This document shows, one piece after another, positions 7,264-16,338 of a stretch of 64,000 nt of DNA (within the stretch, counting starts at the first letter, position 1; each line of letters begins with the position of its first letter). The position numbers and the translations under genes are program-made. Below the pieces are notes generated by a model. The model had not been told where the DNA came from. It worked only from the letters and a program-made list of their open reading frames with translations, and ran no database searches. The stretch comes from Chlamydiales bacterium (GTDB lineage: Bacteria > Chlamydiota > Chlamydiia > Chlamydiales > JACKPQ01): NCBI GenBank assembly GCA_024233435.1, contig JACKPQ010000002.1, positions 372,001 through 436,000 on the forward strand, read 5' to 3'.

Positions 7264-8983
7264 AAGCTTTCACGATGAGTTGAATGCTGGATTTGCTTAA
7301 GAATGTGTTGACGTGAGGTGTATATGCGATTTCTAAGTTAATGTTTTTTCGGCACAGTTCTTTACGCAAGGGGGCCATATTAAAGCCAATGCCCTCTAAG
7401 GCTCTGCCGTCTTGTTCTAGGTAGAGCTTTAGGTGGGTTTTCCCAACGATCTTTGGGGGCCAGGCTTGCTTGGCTTTAGCGTAGAGAATCGGTGCTGGGT
7501 TATCGGTGCCGAAGGGTTCAATCAGTGAAAAAGAATCCATGAGATCGAAGGTGATATCTTTAAATGATGCAGCTGCATCGAGATAGAGCTTAGGGGCGAT
7601 GTCTTTTTCTAAAAGAGTGGCATTTGCAGCATCAATAAAGCCCTTTGTGAACGCCTCGATGTTTTCTTCTTTGATTGTGAGCCCAGCAGCGTAATCATGC
7701 CCGCCAAAGTTGAGCAATAGGTCTTTTTGTTCGTGGAGATGGCGCAGAAGAGGGAATTCTGGGATGGTGCGTATGGAGCCTTTGCCCTGTCCGTTATCTA
7801 TTGAGATCAAGATGGTTGGTCGATTATATTGCTTGGCAAGGCGCGCAGTGATGATGGGAATGATGCCCGGGTGCCATTTTCTTGAAGCGAGAATAATGGC
7901 CTTATTTTGCGTGAGCTCAGGTCTTTTTTTAATGAGTTTTTCAATATCATCGGAGTCGCGTTTTTCAATTTTTTGCCGTTCGATATTGTTTAGATCCAGC
8001 TCGCTAGCAAGGCGTTCAGCTTCAATTGGGTCTCTGACAAGGAGGAGTTCAACGCCCCGTTTGGGATCGGCGATGCGCCCAAGGCTGTTGAGGCGAGGTG
8101 CAATCTTTGAGGCGATATCGATGGGAGTTATATCGCGGCTGCGCACCTCGGCAATCGAGATGAGTTTTAACAAGCCAACACGTTTGCTCATGCCAATTTG
8201 TCTGAGACCATAGCGGACAAGGATTCTGTTTTCGCCAAGCAATGATCCCATATCCGCTACAGTACCAAGTGCAACAAGGTCTAAATAGCTTTTGAGATTA
8301 ATTCGCTTAGAGCTGATATCCCCACGGTTAATGAGTGAGTTAAGGTAGGCATGTGCAAGCTTAAAGGCTACTCCAACTCCGGTAATTTCACGGTTTGGGT
8401 AATGTGTTGTTTCTAGTTTAGGGTTTAGAATAGCTGAGCATTTGGGAAGGGTTTTCGTGGGCTCATGGTGGTCGGTAATGATGACATCTATCCCTTTGCG
8501 AACGACTACGCCAATCTCTTCAGTTGCCGTGATCCCGCAATCAACAGTGATGATTAACTTCACATTTTCTTTTTCGACATAGTCTAGGCAATCAAGAAGC
8601 ATGCCTTGAAATTGTGAGGAGCGGTCTGGAAGGTAATAAACAACGCTAGCACCCAAACGCCTAAAAAAATCGACTAGCAAAGTGGTTGCTGACATCCCGT
8701 CGACATCGTTGTCGCCATAGATCAAAATCTTTTCATTATTCTCAAAAGCGCGGTGGATGCGTTGCACTGCGGAGTCCATCTCATCAAAAAGCTCAGGGTC
8801 ATAGAGCTGGGGCAATTTTGCATAGAGATAATTATGAATTTGCTCATGTGATGTAAAGCCCCTAGAGATTAACATCTGCGCTGTGATGGGATGGATGTTA
8901 AACTCTTTGGTTACAGACTGCAAGAGTTTGTCATCATCGCGAGGGTGAACCCAAATGAGTTCTTGGGTCGTTGGCGCTTCCAT
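7247..8983 (-). CDS. recJ: Single-stranded-DNA-specific exonuclease RecJ
   Basis: RecJ degrades single-stranded DNA 5' to 3' in recombination and mismatch repair. The 578-residue length is typical. The DHH phosphoesterase domain shows motif I IYGDNDVDGMSATT at residues 88-101, ITVDCG near 145-150 and the metal-binding DHHEP at 171-175. The DHHA1 region follows (with ARLAKQYNRPTILIS and FGGHDYAAGL, about 375-440), then an OB-like C-terminal part. It starts 7 bases after the secDF stop codon on the same strand, so the two are probably co-transcribed, as in Chlamydia (CT447-CT448). Confidence 0.96.
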   Translation of the reverse strand: MEAPTTQELIWVHPRDDDKLLQSVTKEFNIHPITAQMLISRGFTSHEQIHNYLYAKLPQLYDPELFDEMDSAVQRIHRAFENNEKILIYGDNDVDGMSATTLLVDFFRRLGASVVYYLPDRSSQFQGMLLDCLDYVEKENVKLIITVDCGITATEEIGVVVRKGIDVIITDHHEPTKTLPKCSAILNPKLETTHYPNREITGVGVAFKLAHAYLNSLINRGDISSKRINLKSYLDLVALGTVADMGSLLGENRILVRYGLRQIGMSKRVGLLKLISIAEVRSRDITPIDIASKIAPRLNSLGRIADPKRGVELLLVRDPIEAERLASELDLNNIERQKIEKRDSDDIEKLIKKRPELTQNKAIILASRKWHPGIIPIITARLAKQYNRPTILISIDNGQGKGSIRTIPEFPLLRHLHEQKDLLLNFGGHDYAAGLTIKEENIEAFTKGFIDAANATLLEKDIAPKLYLDAAASFKDITFDLMDSFSLIEPFGTDNPAPILYAKAKQAWPPKIVGKTHLKLYLEQDGRALEGIGFNMAPLRKELCRKNINLEIAYTPHVNTFLSKSSIQLIVKAFKVCD

Positions 8984-8990
8984 GTGATCC

Positions 8991-11900
8991 TTACTCCGTC
9001 ACTAGTTGCAATGTCTTTGCATCTGCCCGCTTGTGGAACAAGAGCAGAAGAGACGATGCGATGAAGAGTGAAGAGAGGGTGCCTATAACAACTCCAACTG
9101 TCATAATGAGAGCAAACCCAAGGATTGATGAACCACCTAATAGCACGAGTGCTAGAAGGACAACAAGCGTTGTTAAAGAGGTGAGCAGCGTGCGACTCAG
9201 TGTTGTATTGATGGCAGTATTGACAATTTCCTTAAACCGTTTTTTGTGCTTATGCAGTCTAACATCTTCACGAATGCGATCGAATACAATAATCGTATCG
9301 TTAAGTGAGTATCCGATAATTGTCATGAGAGCCGCTACAGTCGCTAAGTCAATTTGTATTGCCATTCCACATTTATGGAAAAGAGCAATACACGCTAAGC
9401 TGATGGCAATATCGTGACCAAGGGCAAGTGTTGCGCTGATTGCATACTTAAATTCAAAGCGTACTGTAATGTAGAGTAAGATGCAAAGGAGGGCAATCGC
9501 TAATCCTTTAAAGGCACTAGAGCGCATGGCATTAGAAATCTGGCCGCTTACAGCGTTCCAGTTTCGATCAAGGGTTTCCAAAGATTTAGCCTCGATCTCA
9601 ACACCGTTTTTCTCTAAGGCATCGACAATCCAAGTCAGGCGAGGGTTGCTTTGATAGGTCTTTGTTGCGTTTAAATTGTCTATTGCAAAAGGCATTTCGT
9701 AAAAAGGTTGCCCTGCATTTTCCAATGTTTGTGCAAAGAAAAGGCGTAAATGATTGGAAGGTGATAACTCGCGCACTTGGAAATCTTGAGCTTTAAGCCC
9801 TGCTTTTTCTAAAGCATTTGTCACAACTGCTCGAGGATTTTCAGTTGGCTTTACAACAAGATTAAGCGCATAGCCTCCCGTAAAATCCATTCCTAAAATG
9901 GATGACTTAGATTGTATTAAGCAAACTCCGCCAATGATTCCTAAAACAAGAGAAAAGGCGATGGCGTACTTTGAGCGTTTAATAAAATCAAATGAATGAG
10001 CTTTAATCCATGAGTTCATTTTCAGTTGTGTGTTTTTAGCTTTGCTTGACCAATGGGTAAAATAGGCTCGAGTCATAAACAAAGCAGTAAACATTGATGA
10101 AACAATGCCGATAATCAGGGTAATCGCAAAGCCCTTAATGGGTCCTGAATCAAAGTTTAGAAGAATAAGAGCTGCAATGAGTGTTGTAATGTTTGAATCG
10201 ATAATGGCAGTGAAGGCCTTTTTATACCCTGTTGATAGAGCAGAGCGAAGGTTGCCGCTAATAGCAAACTCTTCACGAACCCGCTCAAATACAAGGACGT
10301 TCGCATCAACAGCCATGCCGACGGTCAAAATGATCCCAGCGATACCTGCCAATGTGAGCGCTGCTTGAATATTTTGCAGGGTTGCCCACATCATTAGGAG
10401 GTTAAAAATAACCGCAGCAGAAGCTACAACGCCTGCAAACCGGTAATAGCCACTCATAAGAGCAATCACAGCCAACAAAGCAATGACCATGGCAACGATA
10501 CCTTGCGTGCGATCTTTCAAGCCAAGTTCTGGGCTAACATTTTGTTCTGAGAGAATTCGGGGAGCAAAGCTCAAGCTGCCTGCTTTGAGGTCTGCTTCTA
10601 GCTTTGTTATTTCACGCGTTGTGAAGTTTCCTTCAATCACACCACCATCTGAGATGGCAGCTCTTAGTGTCGGTGAACTGATGATGCGGTTGTTAAGAAC
10701 AACGGCCATGCGCCATCCTTCATGACGGCTAAATTCGCCTAAATCGGTCCCTGATATAGTGTCTTTGCAAAATGCTTTTGTCCATGCGCCAAATACCTGC
10801 GAAGGGTATGTTTTTTCTTCACCTTTCACTTGCGAGCTTTTTACAGAGAATGAAAGGTAGTTACCTTTTGATGGGTCATAGCCAGCGCGTACTTCAGAGA
10901 GATTAGAGCCTTCAAGTGCATAGTTATTAAAAACTATCATAAGGGGTGTTGGATTGCCCTGCCAATCGGTGACGCTATCGCCTCGCATTATGGAGATCTT
11001 GCTAAGTTTATCGTTAAAAGCAGCTGTTGAGCGGTCAACCTGAGGATTTGCTAAGCGCAATCCATTTTCATAAAGTAATTTGGCAGATTCACTGCGCGAT
11101 TCTTTAGAGAGCTGGCGGTAGGCAATACTGTTGATGCTTTCGGCATCAGTTGTGCCTAGTACTGTGGCTTCATTCCACACCTCTTGAAGAAAGCGGGACG
11201 CCAGTGCTGTATGTTTTTCATTAACGATATGAAATTGCATTGATGAAGCTTTGACAAGATCGGATGCTGAGTAATTTTGCGATCCAGGAAAATCAAGTAA
11301 AATGTGGTGTCCCTCAGACCGGATGCTCACTTCAGATACGCCCATTTTATTTACGCGGGCATAAAGCTCATTCATTCCTTGAGTGATTTGAGCCTCATCA
11401 GTAACCATTTGTCCATTTTGATCGCGCAACTCAATGCGTACGGTCTTTCCACCTGAGAGGTCAAGACCCCATTTAAGGACTTTGCGCTCATCGCCGCGAA
11501 AGTACTTTTTAATGCTTAAGCTAATGTTGCTGATGAAGGCGTTTTTGTTTGGTTTTGCAAAGTCGTAATGCTTATTCGGATCACGTGACACTTGAGCTGT
11601 GTTGTACTCATCTTTCCACTTTAGGAGTTGCTCATGTTCGAGGGTGTCAATGCGATTTTCAACGAGGAGTCGTTGCTCTACATCCGCAAATTCTAAAATT
11701 GCGTAGCGTTTTTGCCCAATAAGCTTAAAATCTTCGCGTGTTGCAGCAATGACGCTCGAAATAAAGTCGCTTGACTCAAATATAATATCCTTGCCCAGAG
11801 GGTAGGCGTAGCATCCGTGGGCGCGCATAACCCGCTGTAAATTCTGGAAATCCTCGATGCAGTTTTGTGCGTCAGGGGAGTTGGGATTGTCTTGATATTT

Positions 11901-13292
11901 TTTCAAGATCTGATCAGCCCCTTTAGCAACGATGTAAATGGATGAGCTTTCTAAGCCATCGGGTAGGACATCAGTCGGTTTTGGGGCATGTACAAGGAGT
12001 CCGAATTGCCTCTCCTCCGGTGGCAAACTGTCGTAAGTTTGCTTGTCCCAAATAGGGAATTGATCACTTTTAAAATCAAGGTGTGTAGGCTGCCATTGCT
12101 CTAAGATTGCGTTTTTGATGTCTACAGCTCGCGCTTCACGCATTTTCTGAACGTCCATGAGAAGGAAACTCTGTGAATTGCTCAATTGGCTTAGAGCAAG
12201 AGTAAATCCACCATCTTGTGGTTTGATCGTTTCACCAGTTATCATGGCAAGACGTGCTATTTCATTAAAAACCATTTGCTCAACTTGGTCATTTTTTGCT
12301 GTTGCTAAAAGGAGCTTGTTGACATCTTGATGCAAAGTGATGTCAATTGCATTGCGCTCCCAATCTAAGTGTAGAGAAGCAATCAATGGGTGGTGTTCTG
12401 ATAGGTCGATGAAATCATTGCTTGAGACTGGTTTTGAGCGAGCTTTGCTTGAAGTTGTGGCAAGAGTATCAATCGATGCAAGTGTTTGTGTGAGCAACGC
12501 TTCTTGTTTTTTTACCGCTGCAAGTTGGGACTGTGGATCGGCTTTTTCAAGTTCAATGCGTTTGAGTTTGACTTGATCGCGAAGGCCGCTAAAAACTTGC
12601 TTTAAAACTTGGGTATCACTTGTCAATTGTGCAAAATACCGTTGCGTGATTGGCGATGAAATCTTAAAAAGATCGACATAATTTTTTAAATTTTGAGCGA
12701 CATAGAAAAGGCCTTCTGCATGTTGGTTTTGCTGGGATTGCTGCAAAATTTGGGCATCTTGACTTGTGCAGCAGCTGTCAATCAATTTTTGAATCCGGTC
12801 AAATACAACAGATTTATAAAGGGGAGTGGGAATGCCATTTTCAAATTTTTTCCCATATTGAAAAATTGATGTGTCATTTAGATGCATAGGCATTTGTCTT
12901 TGCATGATGACCTTTTTTGCATCTTCGCTTCCATCTAGGGCGCTTAATCTCAGCTGTGATGGAGTAAATGGGATCAGACTTCCAGCTTTTGCCGCATAAT
13001 TTCTAAAGGTGTTGGCCTCGCTTTCGGATTTAAATGAAATTTCTAGATTGTCAGAGCCGGTAGCTACCGCATTTGGCTTGAGATGGAGAGTGCTTGCATA
13101 GGATTTGACCCAATTTTGTGCCTCTTGCTCAAGAGAATTAACACGCTTGACAATGGACTTAGCGACCTTTTCAGCTTGTTTAGAGTCAATTGGTTGATGC
13201 AAAGGTTTTGTATAGTAAAAAATTGTAGGCATGATATTGACCAGAGTTAAGGTCACAGCTGCCACGATTAAAAACAGATGCCATCTTTTCAT
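8991..13292 (-). CDS. secDF: Fused protein translocase subunit SecDF
   Basis: SecD and SecF use the proton gradient to pull exported proteins out of the SecYEG channel. Here both are one 1433-residue chain. Residue 1 begins a signal-anchor helix (HLFLIVAAVTLTLVNIMPTI). A long N-terminal periplasmic part (about 35-600) precedes the SecD signature WGLDLSGGKTVRIEL near 606, followed by a six-helix SecD bundle (AVDANVLVFERVREE) and a SecF part beginning near 1110, with GMDFTGGYALNLVV and NDTIIVFDRIREDVR. Chlamydial SecDF proteins are similarly large. An AAGGAACTGAA ribosome site precedes the ATG. Its promoter faces uppS across a 112-base gap. Confidence 0.95.
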   Translation of the reverse strand: MKRWHLFLIVAAVTLTLVNIMPTIFYYTKPLHQPIDSKQAEKVAKSIVKRVNSLEQEAQNWVKSYASTLHLKPNAVATGSDNLEISFKSESEANTFRNYAAKAGSLIPFTPSQLRLSALDGSEDAKKVIMQRQMPMHLNDTSIFQYGKKFENGIPTPLYKSVVFDRIQKLIDSCCTSQDAQILQQSQQNQHAEGLFYVAQNLKNYVDLFKISSPITQRYFAQLTSDTQVLKQVFSGLRDQVKLKRIELEKADPQSQLAAVKKQEALLTQTLASIDTLATTSSKARSKPVSSNDFIDLSEHHPLIASLHLDWERNAIDITLHQDVNKLLLATAKNDQVEQMVFNEIARLAMITGETIKPQDGGFTLALSQLSNSQSFLLMDVQKMREARAVDIKNAILEQWQPTHLDFKSDQFPIWDKQTYDSLPPEERQFGLLVHAPKPTDVLPDGLESSSIYIVAKGADQILKKYQDNPNSPDAQNCIEDFQNLQRVMRAHGCYAYPLGKDIIFESSDFISSVIAATREDFKLIGQKRYAILEFADVEQRLLVENRIDTLEHEQLLKWKDEYNTAQVSRDPNKHYDFAKPNKNAFISNISLSIKKYFRGDERKVLKWGLDLSGGKTVRIELRDQNGQMVTDEAQITQGMNELYARVNKMGVSEVSIRSEGHHILLDFPGSQNYSASDLVKASSMQFHIVNEKHTALASRFLQEVWNEATVLGTTDAESINSIAYRQLSKESRSESAKLLYENGLRLANPQVDRSTAAFNDKLSKISIMRGDSVTDWQGNPTPLMIVFNNYALEGSNLSEVRAGYDPSKGNYLSFSVKSSQVKGEEKTYPSQVFGAWTKAFCKDTISGTDLGEFSRHEGWRMAVVLNNRIISSPTLRAAISDGGVIEGNFTTREITKLEADLKAGSLSFAPRILSEQNVSPELGLKDRTQGIVAMVIALLAVIALMSGYYRFAGVVASAAVIFNLLMMWATLQNIQAALTLAGIAGIILTVGMAVDANVLVFERVREEFAISGNLRSALSTGYKKAFTAIIDSNITTLIAALILLNFDSGPIKGFAITLIIGIVSSMFTALFMTRAYFTHWSSKAKNTQLKMNSWIKAHSFDFIKRSKYAIAFSLVLGIIGGVCLIQSKSSILGMDFTGGYALNLVVKPTENPRAVVTNALEKAGLKAQDFQVRELSPSNHLRLFFAQTLENAGQPFYEMPFAIDNLNATKTYQSNPRLTWIVDALEKNGVEIEAKSLETLDRNWNAVSGQISNAMRSSAFKGLAIALLCILLYITVRFEFKYAISATLALGHDIAISLACIALFHKCGMAIQIDLATVAALMTIIGYSLNDTIIVFDRIREDVRLHKHKKRFKEIVNTAINTTLSRTLLTSLTTLVVLLALVLLGGSSILGFALIMTVGVVIGTLSSLFIASSLLLLFHKRADAKTLQLVTE

Positions 13293-13341
13293 TTCAGTTC
13301 CTTAAGTTTTTACATTTACATCATCGTAGCGGATGTTCAGA

Positions 13342-13370
13342 TATATATCAATGTGTTAGAATCGATTCAA
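13342..13370 (-). promoter_or_regulatory. Candidate secDF-recJ promoter
   Basis: On the minus strand TTGAAT (13365-13370) and TATATA (13342-13347) are separated by 17 bases, about 50 bases before the secDF start. The box overlaps a possible uppS promoter on the opposite strand. Confidence 0.55.
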
Positions 13371-13397
13371 AGCATCAATGTAAAGCTGCTTTACATT
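13357..13397 (+). promoter_or_regulatory. uppS leader: -10 candidate and 21-bp palindrome
   Basis: A possible -10 box TAGAAT (13357-13362) faces uppS, with a poor -35 (TGTTCA, 13334-13339). Downstream, AATGTAAAGC (13377-13386) and GCTTTACATT (13388-13397) form a perfect 10-bp inverted repeat around a single T, ending 7 bases before the uppS ATG, which has no ribosome binding site. It may be a repressor operator or an mRNA hairpin at the start site. Confidence 0.5.
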
Positions 13398-13404
13398 AGA
13401 AAAT

Positions 13405-14097
13405 ATGATAACTAAGACACACATCCCTAAGCACATCGCAATCGTTATGGACGGTAACAGGCGTTGGGCCATGAATCAAAGAAAGGCCATAGAATTTGGC
13501 CACACTACAGGTGCAGAGCAAGTTCAAGAAATTGTTTCAGCAGCTCATGAAATGGGTGTAAAAATTTTAACGCTTTACGCATTTTCAACTGAAAATCGCC
13601 ATCGCTCAAAAGCGGAAATCCAAGTGCTTATGCATCTGCTAAAAGCTTATTTAAAGAGTAAGGCCCCAGAAATGGCCAAGCAGGGAGTGCGCTTGCACAC
13701 CATAGGCTACATTGAGGGGCTTCCAAATGATGTGCAAAATGCTATCAATAGTGCCAAAGAGCTCACTAAAGATGGCACGTCAATTGATCTTGTGTTAGCT
13801 CTAAACTATGGAGCGCGCAACGAAATATGTAGGGCTGCCATGCGTTATGCGGCAGAAAATAATTCAGGAGAGCTCACAGAAGATCAATTTGCAAAATATC
13901 TTGATACTGCTCTGTGGCCAGACCCAGATTTACTCATTCGCACTAGTGGTGAGATGCGACTTAGTAATTTTCTTCTTTGGCAGATTTCCTATTCTGAGGT
14001 ATACATTACAAAAACTCTTTGGCCCGATTTTGATAAACAAGCGTTAAAATTGGCAATAGAAGAATATCAAAACCGTAAAAGGCGATTTGGGACATGA
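13405..14097 (+). CDS. uppS: Isoprenyl (undecaprenyl) diphosphate synthase
   Basis: UppS condenses isopentenyl diphosphates onto farnesyl diphosphate in cis to make the C55 lipid carrier for peptidoglycan and polysaccharide precursors. The 230 residues hold the catalytic MDGNRRWA (Asp16), FSTENRHRSKAEI near 69, and the C-terminal RTSGEMRLSNFLLWQ and WPDF signatures. The usual tryptophan of FSTENW is histidine here. The ATG has no clear Shine-Dalgarno site and lies just after a 21-bp palindrome. It is the first gene of the uppS-cdsA-cmk-plsC cluster and overlaps cdsA by 4 bases, the chlamydial order CT450-453. Confidence 0.95.
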   Translation: MITKTHIPKHIAIVMDGNRRWAMNQRKAIEFGHTTGAEQVQEIVSAAHEMGVKILTLYAFSTENRHRSKAEIQVLMHLLKAYLKSKAPEMAKQGVRLHTIGYIEGLPNDVQNAINSAKELTKDGTSIDLVLALNYGARNEICRAAMRYAAENNSGELTEDQFAKYLDTALWPDPDLLIRTSGEMRLSNFLLWQISYSEVYITKTLWPDFDKQALKLAIEEYQNRKRRFGT

Positions 14098-14966
14098 ATA
14101 AAAAAACTGAAGGATTATCAGACCTAGGCCGACGTTTGTTCACTTATAGTTTGGTGGTTCCAGTAGTTATCTTGCTACTATTTTATAGACTTGTACCAGC
14201 TGTTCAAGTTGTCAATCTTCTAGCAGTGGCGTTCATTGCAGGCATTGGCGTTTGGGAATACACAAGGCTGATGCATGCAAAAAAACTCCATCCACCCTCT
14301 AATTTCTTGATTTTTGTCGGCATTCTTGAAGTCTTTGCCATTTATGCTCCGCCAGCTCTAGGCCAATGGAATCAAATCTCTGTAATCATTCTAGTTCTGT
14401 CTGTCGTTGCGCTGTGCGTTTATTATTTTGATAAGATAGACAATGCCCTTGTTAATATTGCCACCGGATTTTTTGGTGTTTGCTACATTGCTATCCCTTT
14501 AGGGTTGATGCTGCGCATCCTCTATCCACCATCCCTTGAATTTAGCTATCACGACGGTATATGGTGGTTTGTTTATCTCATATCTGTGACCAAAATGACA
14601 GATATAGGAGCCTATTTCATCGGTAAATTTTTCGGCAAGCACAAGCTGACAAAGCTTTCTCCGAAAAAAACTTACGAAGGGGCCTTTGCCGGTCTAATGA
14701 CAGCTGCAGCAACAAGCGTTGCTATTTACTACATCGGCCAGTATTACCACTTTGAGAGCTTTGAGCTTACGCTCTCACGCGCTGTCTGGCTTGGTGCGCT
14801 TATTGGAGTTTTAGGCCAAATGGGCGATCTTGCAGAATCTTTGCTTAAAAGAGACGCTGGCGTTAAAGACAGCAATCAATTGCCAGGAATTGGCGGCATC
14901 TTAGATATTTTGGACTCGCTCCTCTTTACAGCACCATTTACATATTTCTTTATTCAAGGGTTTTAG
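14094..14966 (+). CDS. cdsA: Phosphatidate cytidylyltransferase
   Basis: CdsA forms CDP-diacylglycerol from phosphatidic acid and CTP, the branch point of phospholipid synthesis in the inner membrane. The 290-residue protein has about seven to eight hydrophobic segments. The C-terminal signature reads SLLKRDAGVKDSNQLPGIGGILDILD (written with its key residues K-R, K-D, G-x-G-G); the family consensus has GHGG and DRxD, here GIGG and DILD, so one His and one Arg are changed. The lysine, aspartate and glycine positions are kept. ATGA overlap with uppS indicates translational coupling; cmk starts 5 bases later. Confidence 0.92.
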   Translation: MNKKTEGLSDLGRRLFTYSLVVPVVILLLFYRLVPAVQVVNLLAVAFIAGIGVWEYTRLMHAKKLHPPSNFLIFVGILEVFAIYAPPALGQWNQISVIILVLSVVALCVYYFDKIDNALVNIATGFFGVCYIAIPLGLMLRILYPPSLEFSYHDGIWWFVYLISVTKMTDIGAYFIGKFFGKHKLTKLSPKKTYEGAFAGLMTAAATSVAIYYIGQYYHFESFELTLSRAVWLGALIGVLGQMGDLAESLLKRDAGVKDSNQLPGIGGILDILDSLLFTAPFTYFFIQGF

Positions 14967-14971
14967 CTTTT

Positions 14972-15634
14972 ATGATCATTACTATCGACGGTCCATCAGG
15001 CACAGGGAAATCAACAGTGGCAAGGTTGCTTGCGCAGCGCTTAAAGTTTGATTACCTCGATAGTGGGGCGATGTACCGCACCTTGGCGCTTCAGTTGATA
15101 GAAGAAAACATCGACCCAACAGACTTAGAGTCCATTGAAAAGCTATGCGAAGTTTTTTCCTTCCGAAGTACGTTCGAAAATAATCACTGGCGGTTTTTTT
15201 TAGGAGATCGAGAGGTTACAAAGAAAATCCGCACGCCAAAAGTCACAGAGCTTGCATCTAAAATCGCTCCCTATCCATTTGTTAGAAAGGCAATGTCTGC
15301 CTTGCAAAGAGCTCATGCAGAGCGAAACAACCTCATTTGTGAAGGGCGCGATATTGGAACTGTGATTTTCCCTGACGCAGATCTAAAAATCTTCCTCACC
15401 GCTTCGCCAGAGATCCGATCAGAGCGCCGTTACCAGGAGATGCAGCAAAAATTTCCAAACGAAACACACGATTTTGAACAAATCAAATCAGATATTCTCA
15501 TCCGAGACGCAACAGATTCAAATAGAGATATTGCACCCCTTCGTTGCGCTGAGGATGCCTACCGTTTGGACACATCCGATATGAGCATTGAAGAAGTTGT
15601 AGACACAATCATAAAAATGGTGCCCGGTGCATGA
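14972..15634 (+). CDS. cmk: Cytidylate kinase
   Basis: Cmk phosphorylates CMP and dCMP to the diphosphates, recycling the CMP released by CDP-diacylglycerol chemistry next door. The 220 residues open with the P-loop IDGPSGTGKST at 4-14, then YLDSGAMYRTLAL near 30 (nucleoside monophosphate site) and CEGRDIGTVIFPDADLKIFL near 125 with the arginine and aspartates typical of this kinase. The lid region RSERRYQEM follows. It overlaps plsC by 4 bases (ATGA). Confidence 0.96.
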   Translation: MIITIDGPSGTGKSTVARLLAQRLKFDYLDSGAMYRTLALQLIEENIDPTDLESIEKLCEVFSFRSTFENNHWRFFLGDREVTKKIRTPKVTELASKIAPYPFVRKAMSALQRAHAERNNLICEGRDIGTVIFPDADLKIFLTASPEIRSERRYQEMQQKFPNETHDFEQIKSDILIRDATDSNRDIAPLRCAEDAYRLDTSDMSIEEVVDTIIKMVPGA

Positions 15635-16266
15635 ATTGGATAAAGACTAAGACCCATTCTTGGCTTTACTGCTTTGTTATTCACGTTATGGGCTTGTTCT
15701 TCCTTATTTTCTACCGCCACAAAGTCCATGGACTTGAAAATTATGTAAAAGGGGGTGCGATTATAGCGGGCAATCATACTTCGTTTTACGACCCTCCCCT
15801 CGTTTCTGTTTCATGTCCAGAAGAAATCCACTTCTTGGCTCGGAGAACTCTATTTCGCAATCCTCTTTTCGGGTGGCTAATCCGAAGCCTTAACAGCCAT
15901 CCTGTAGGTGGTGCAGGTAGCGATGTTGCCTCTTTCCGCACTGTATTAAAGCTGCTTGGGGAAGGTAAAAAAGTGCTTCTCTTTCCTGAAGGGACACGCA
16001 ACAAGGATGGCCTAGGAGAAATGCAAGGAGGGCTAGGTCTGCTTAGCATTAAGAGCGGTTGCCCGATCATCCCTGTCTATATCAAAGGTGCAGACATCGT
16101 CTTTGGACGGGGCCGAAAATTTCCAAAGCTGTGGGGAAAGACATCTGTTACTTTTTGTAAACCCATTGACCCAAAATCATTTGCAAGCCTAGAGAAAAAG
16201 CAAGCCATCGAGCAGATTGCACAAACCTTTGCCTCCGAAATGAAGCGCTGCGTCAAAGTTAAATAA
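15631..16266 (+). CDS. plsC: 1-acylglycerol-3-phosphate O-acyltransferase
   Basis: PlsC acylates lysophosphatidic acid to phosphatidic acid at the inner membrane, directly feeding CdsA. The 211-residue chain has an N-terminal hydrophobic anchor (LYCFVIHVMGLFFLIFY, about 11-27), the catalytic H-x4-D motif NHTSFYD near 50, and the substrate motif LFPEGTRNKDG near 112, followed by GCPIIPVYIKG. It is the last gene of the four-gene lipid cluster; the next gene has its own promoter. Confidence 0.95.
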   Translation: MNWIKTKTHSWLYCFVIHVMGLFFLIFYRHKVHGLENYVKGGAIIAGNHTSFYDPPLVSVSCPEEIHFLARRTLFRNPLFGWLIRSLNSHPVGGAGSDVASFRTVLKLLGEGKKVLLFPEGTRNKDGLGEMQGGLGLLSIKSGCPIIPVYIKGADIVFGRGRKFPKLWGKTSVTFCKPIDPKSFASLEKKQAIEQIAQTFASEMKRCVKVK

Positions 16267-16280
16267 AATATTTACTTTGA

Positions 16281-16309
16281 TTGAATTTATTGTACTCGTT
16301 TGTTAGAAT
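16281..16309 (+). promoter_or_regulatory. Candidate promoter of the F-box-like gene
   Basis: TTGAAT (16281-16286) and TAGAAT (16304-16309) are spaced by 17 bases. The predicted start near 16316 places the GAGG site (16326-16329) and ATG (16339) just downstream, which supports that ATG over an upstream TTG at 16300. Confidence 0.6.
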
Positions 16310-16338
16310 TGCGCCAAGTTGTATTGAGGTATCGTTAT

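Noticed and set aside
16300..16338. Upstream TTG start of the F-box-like gene
   Set aside because: It overlaps the promoter -10 box, and the ATG at 16339 has a GAGG site.
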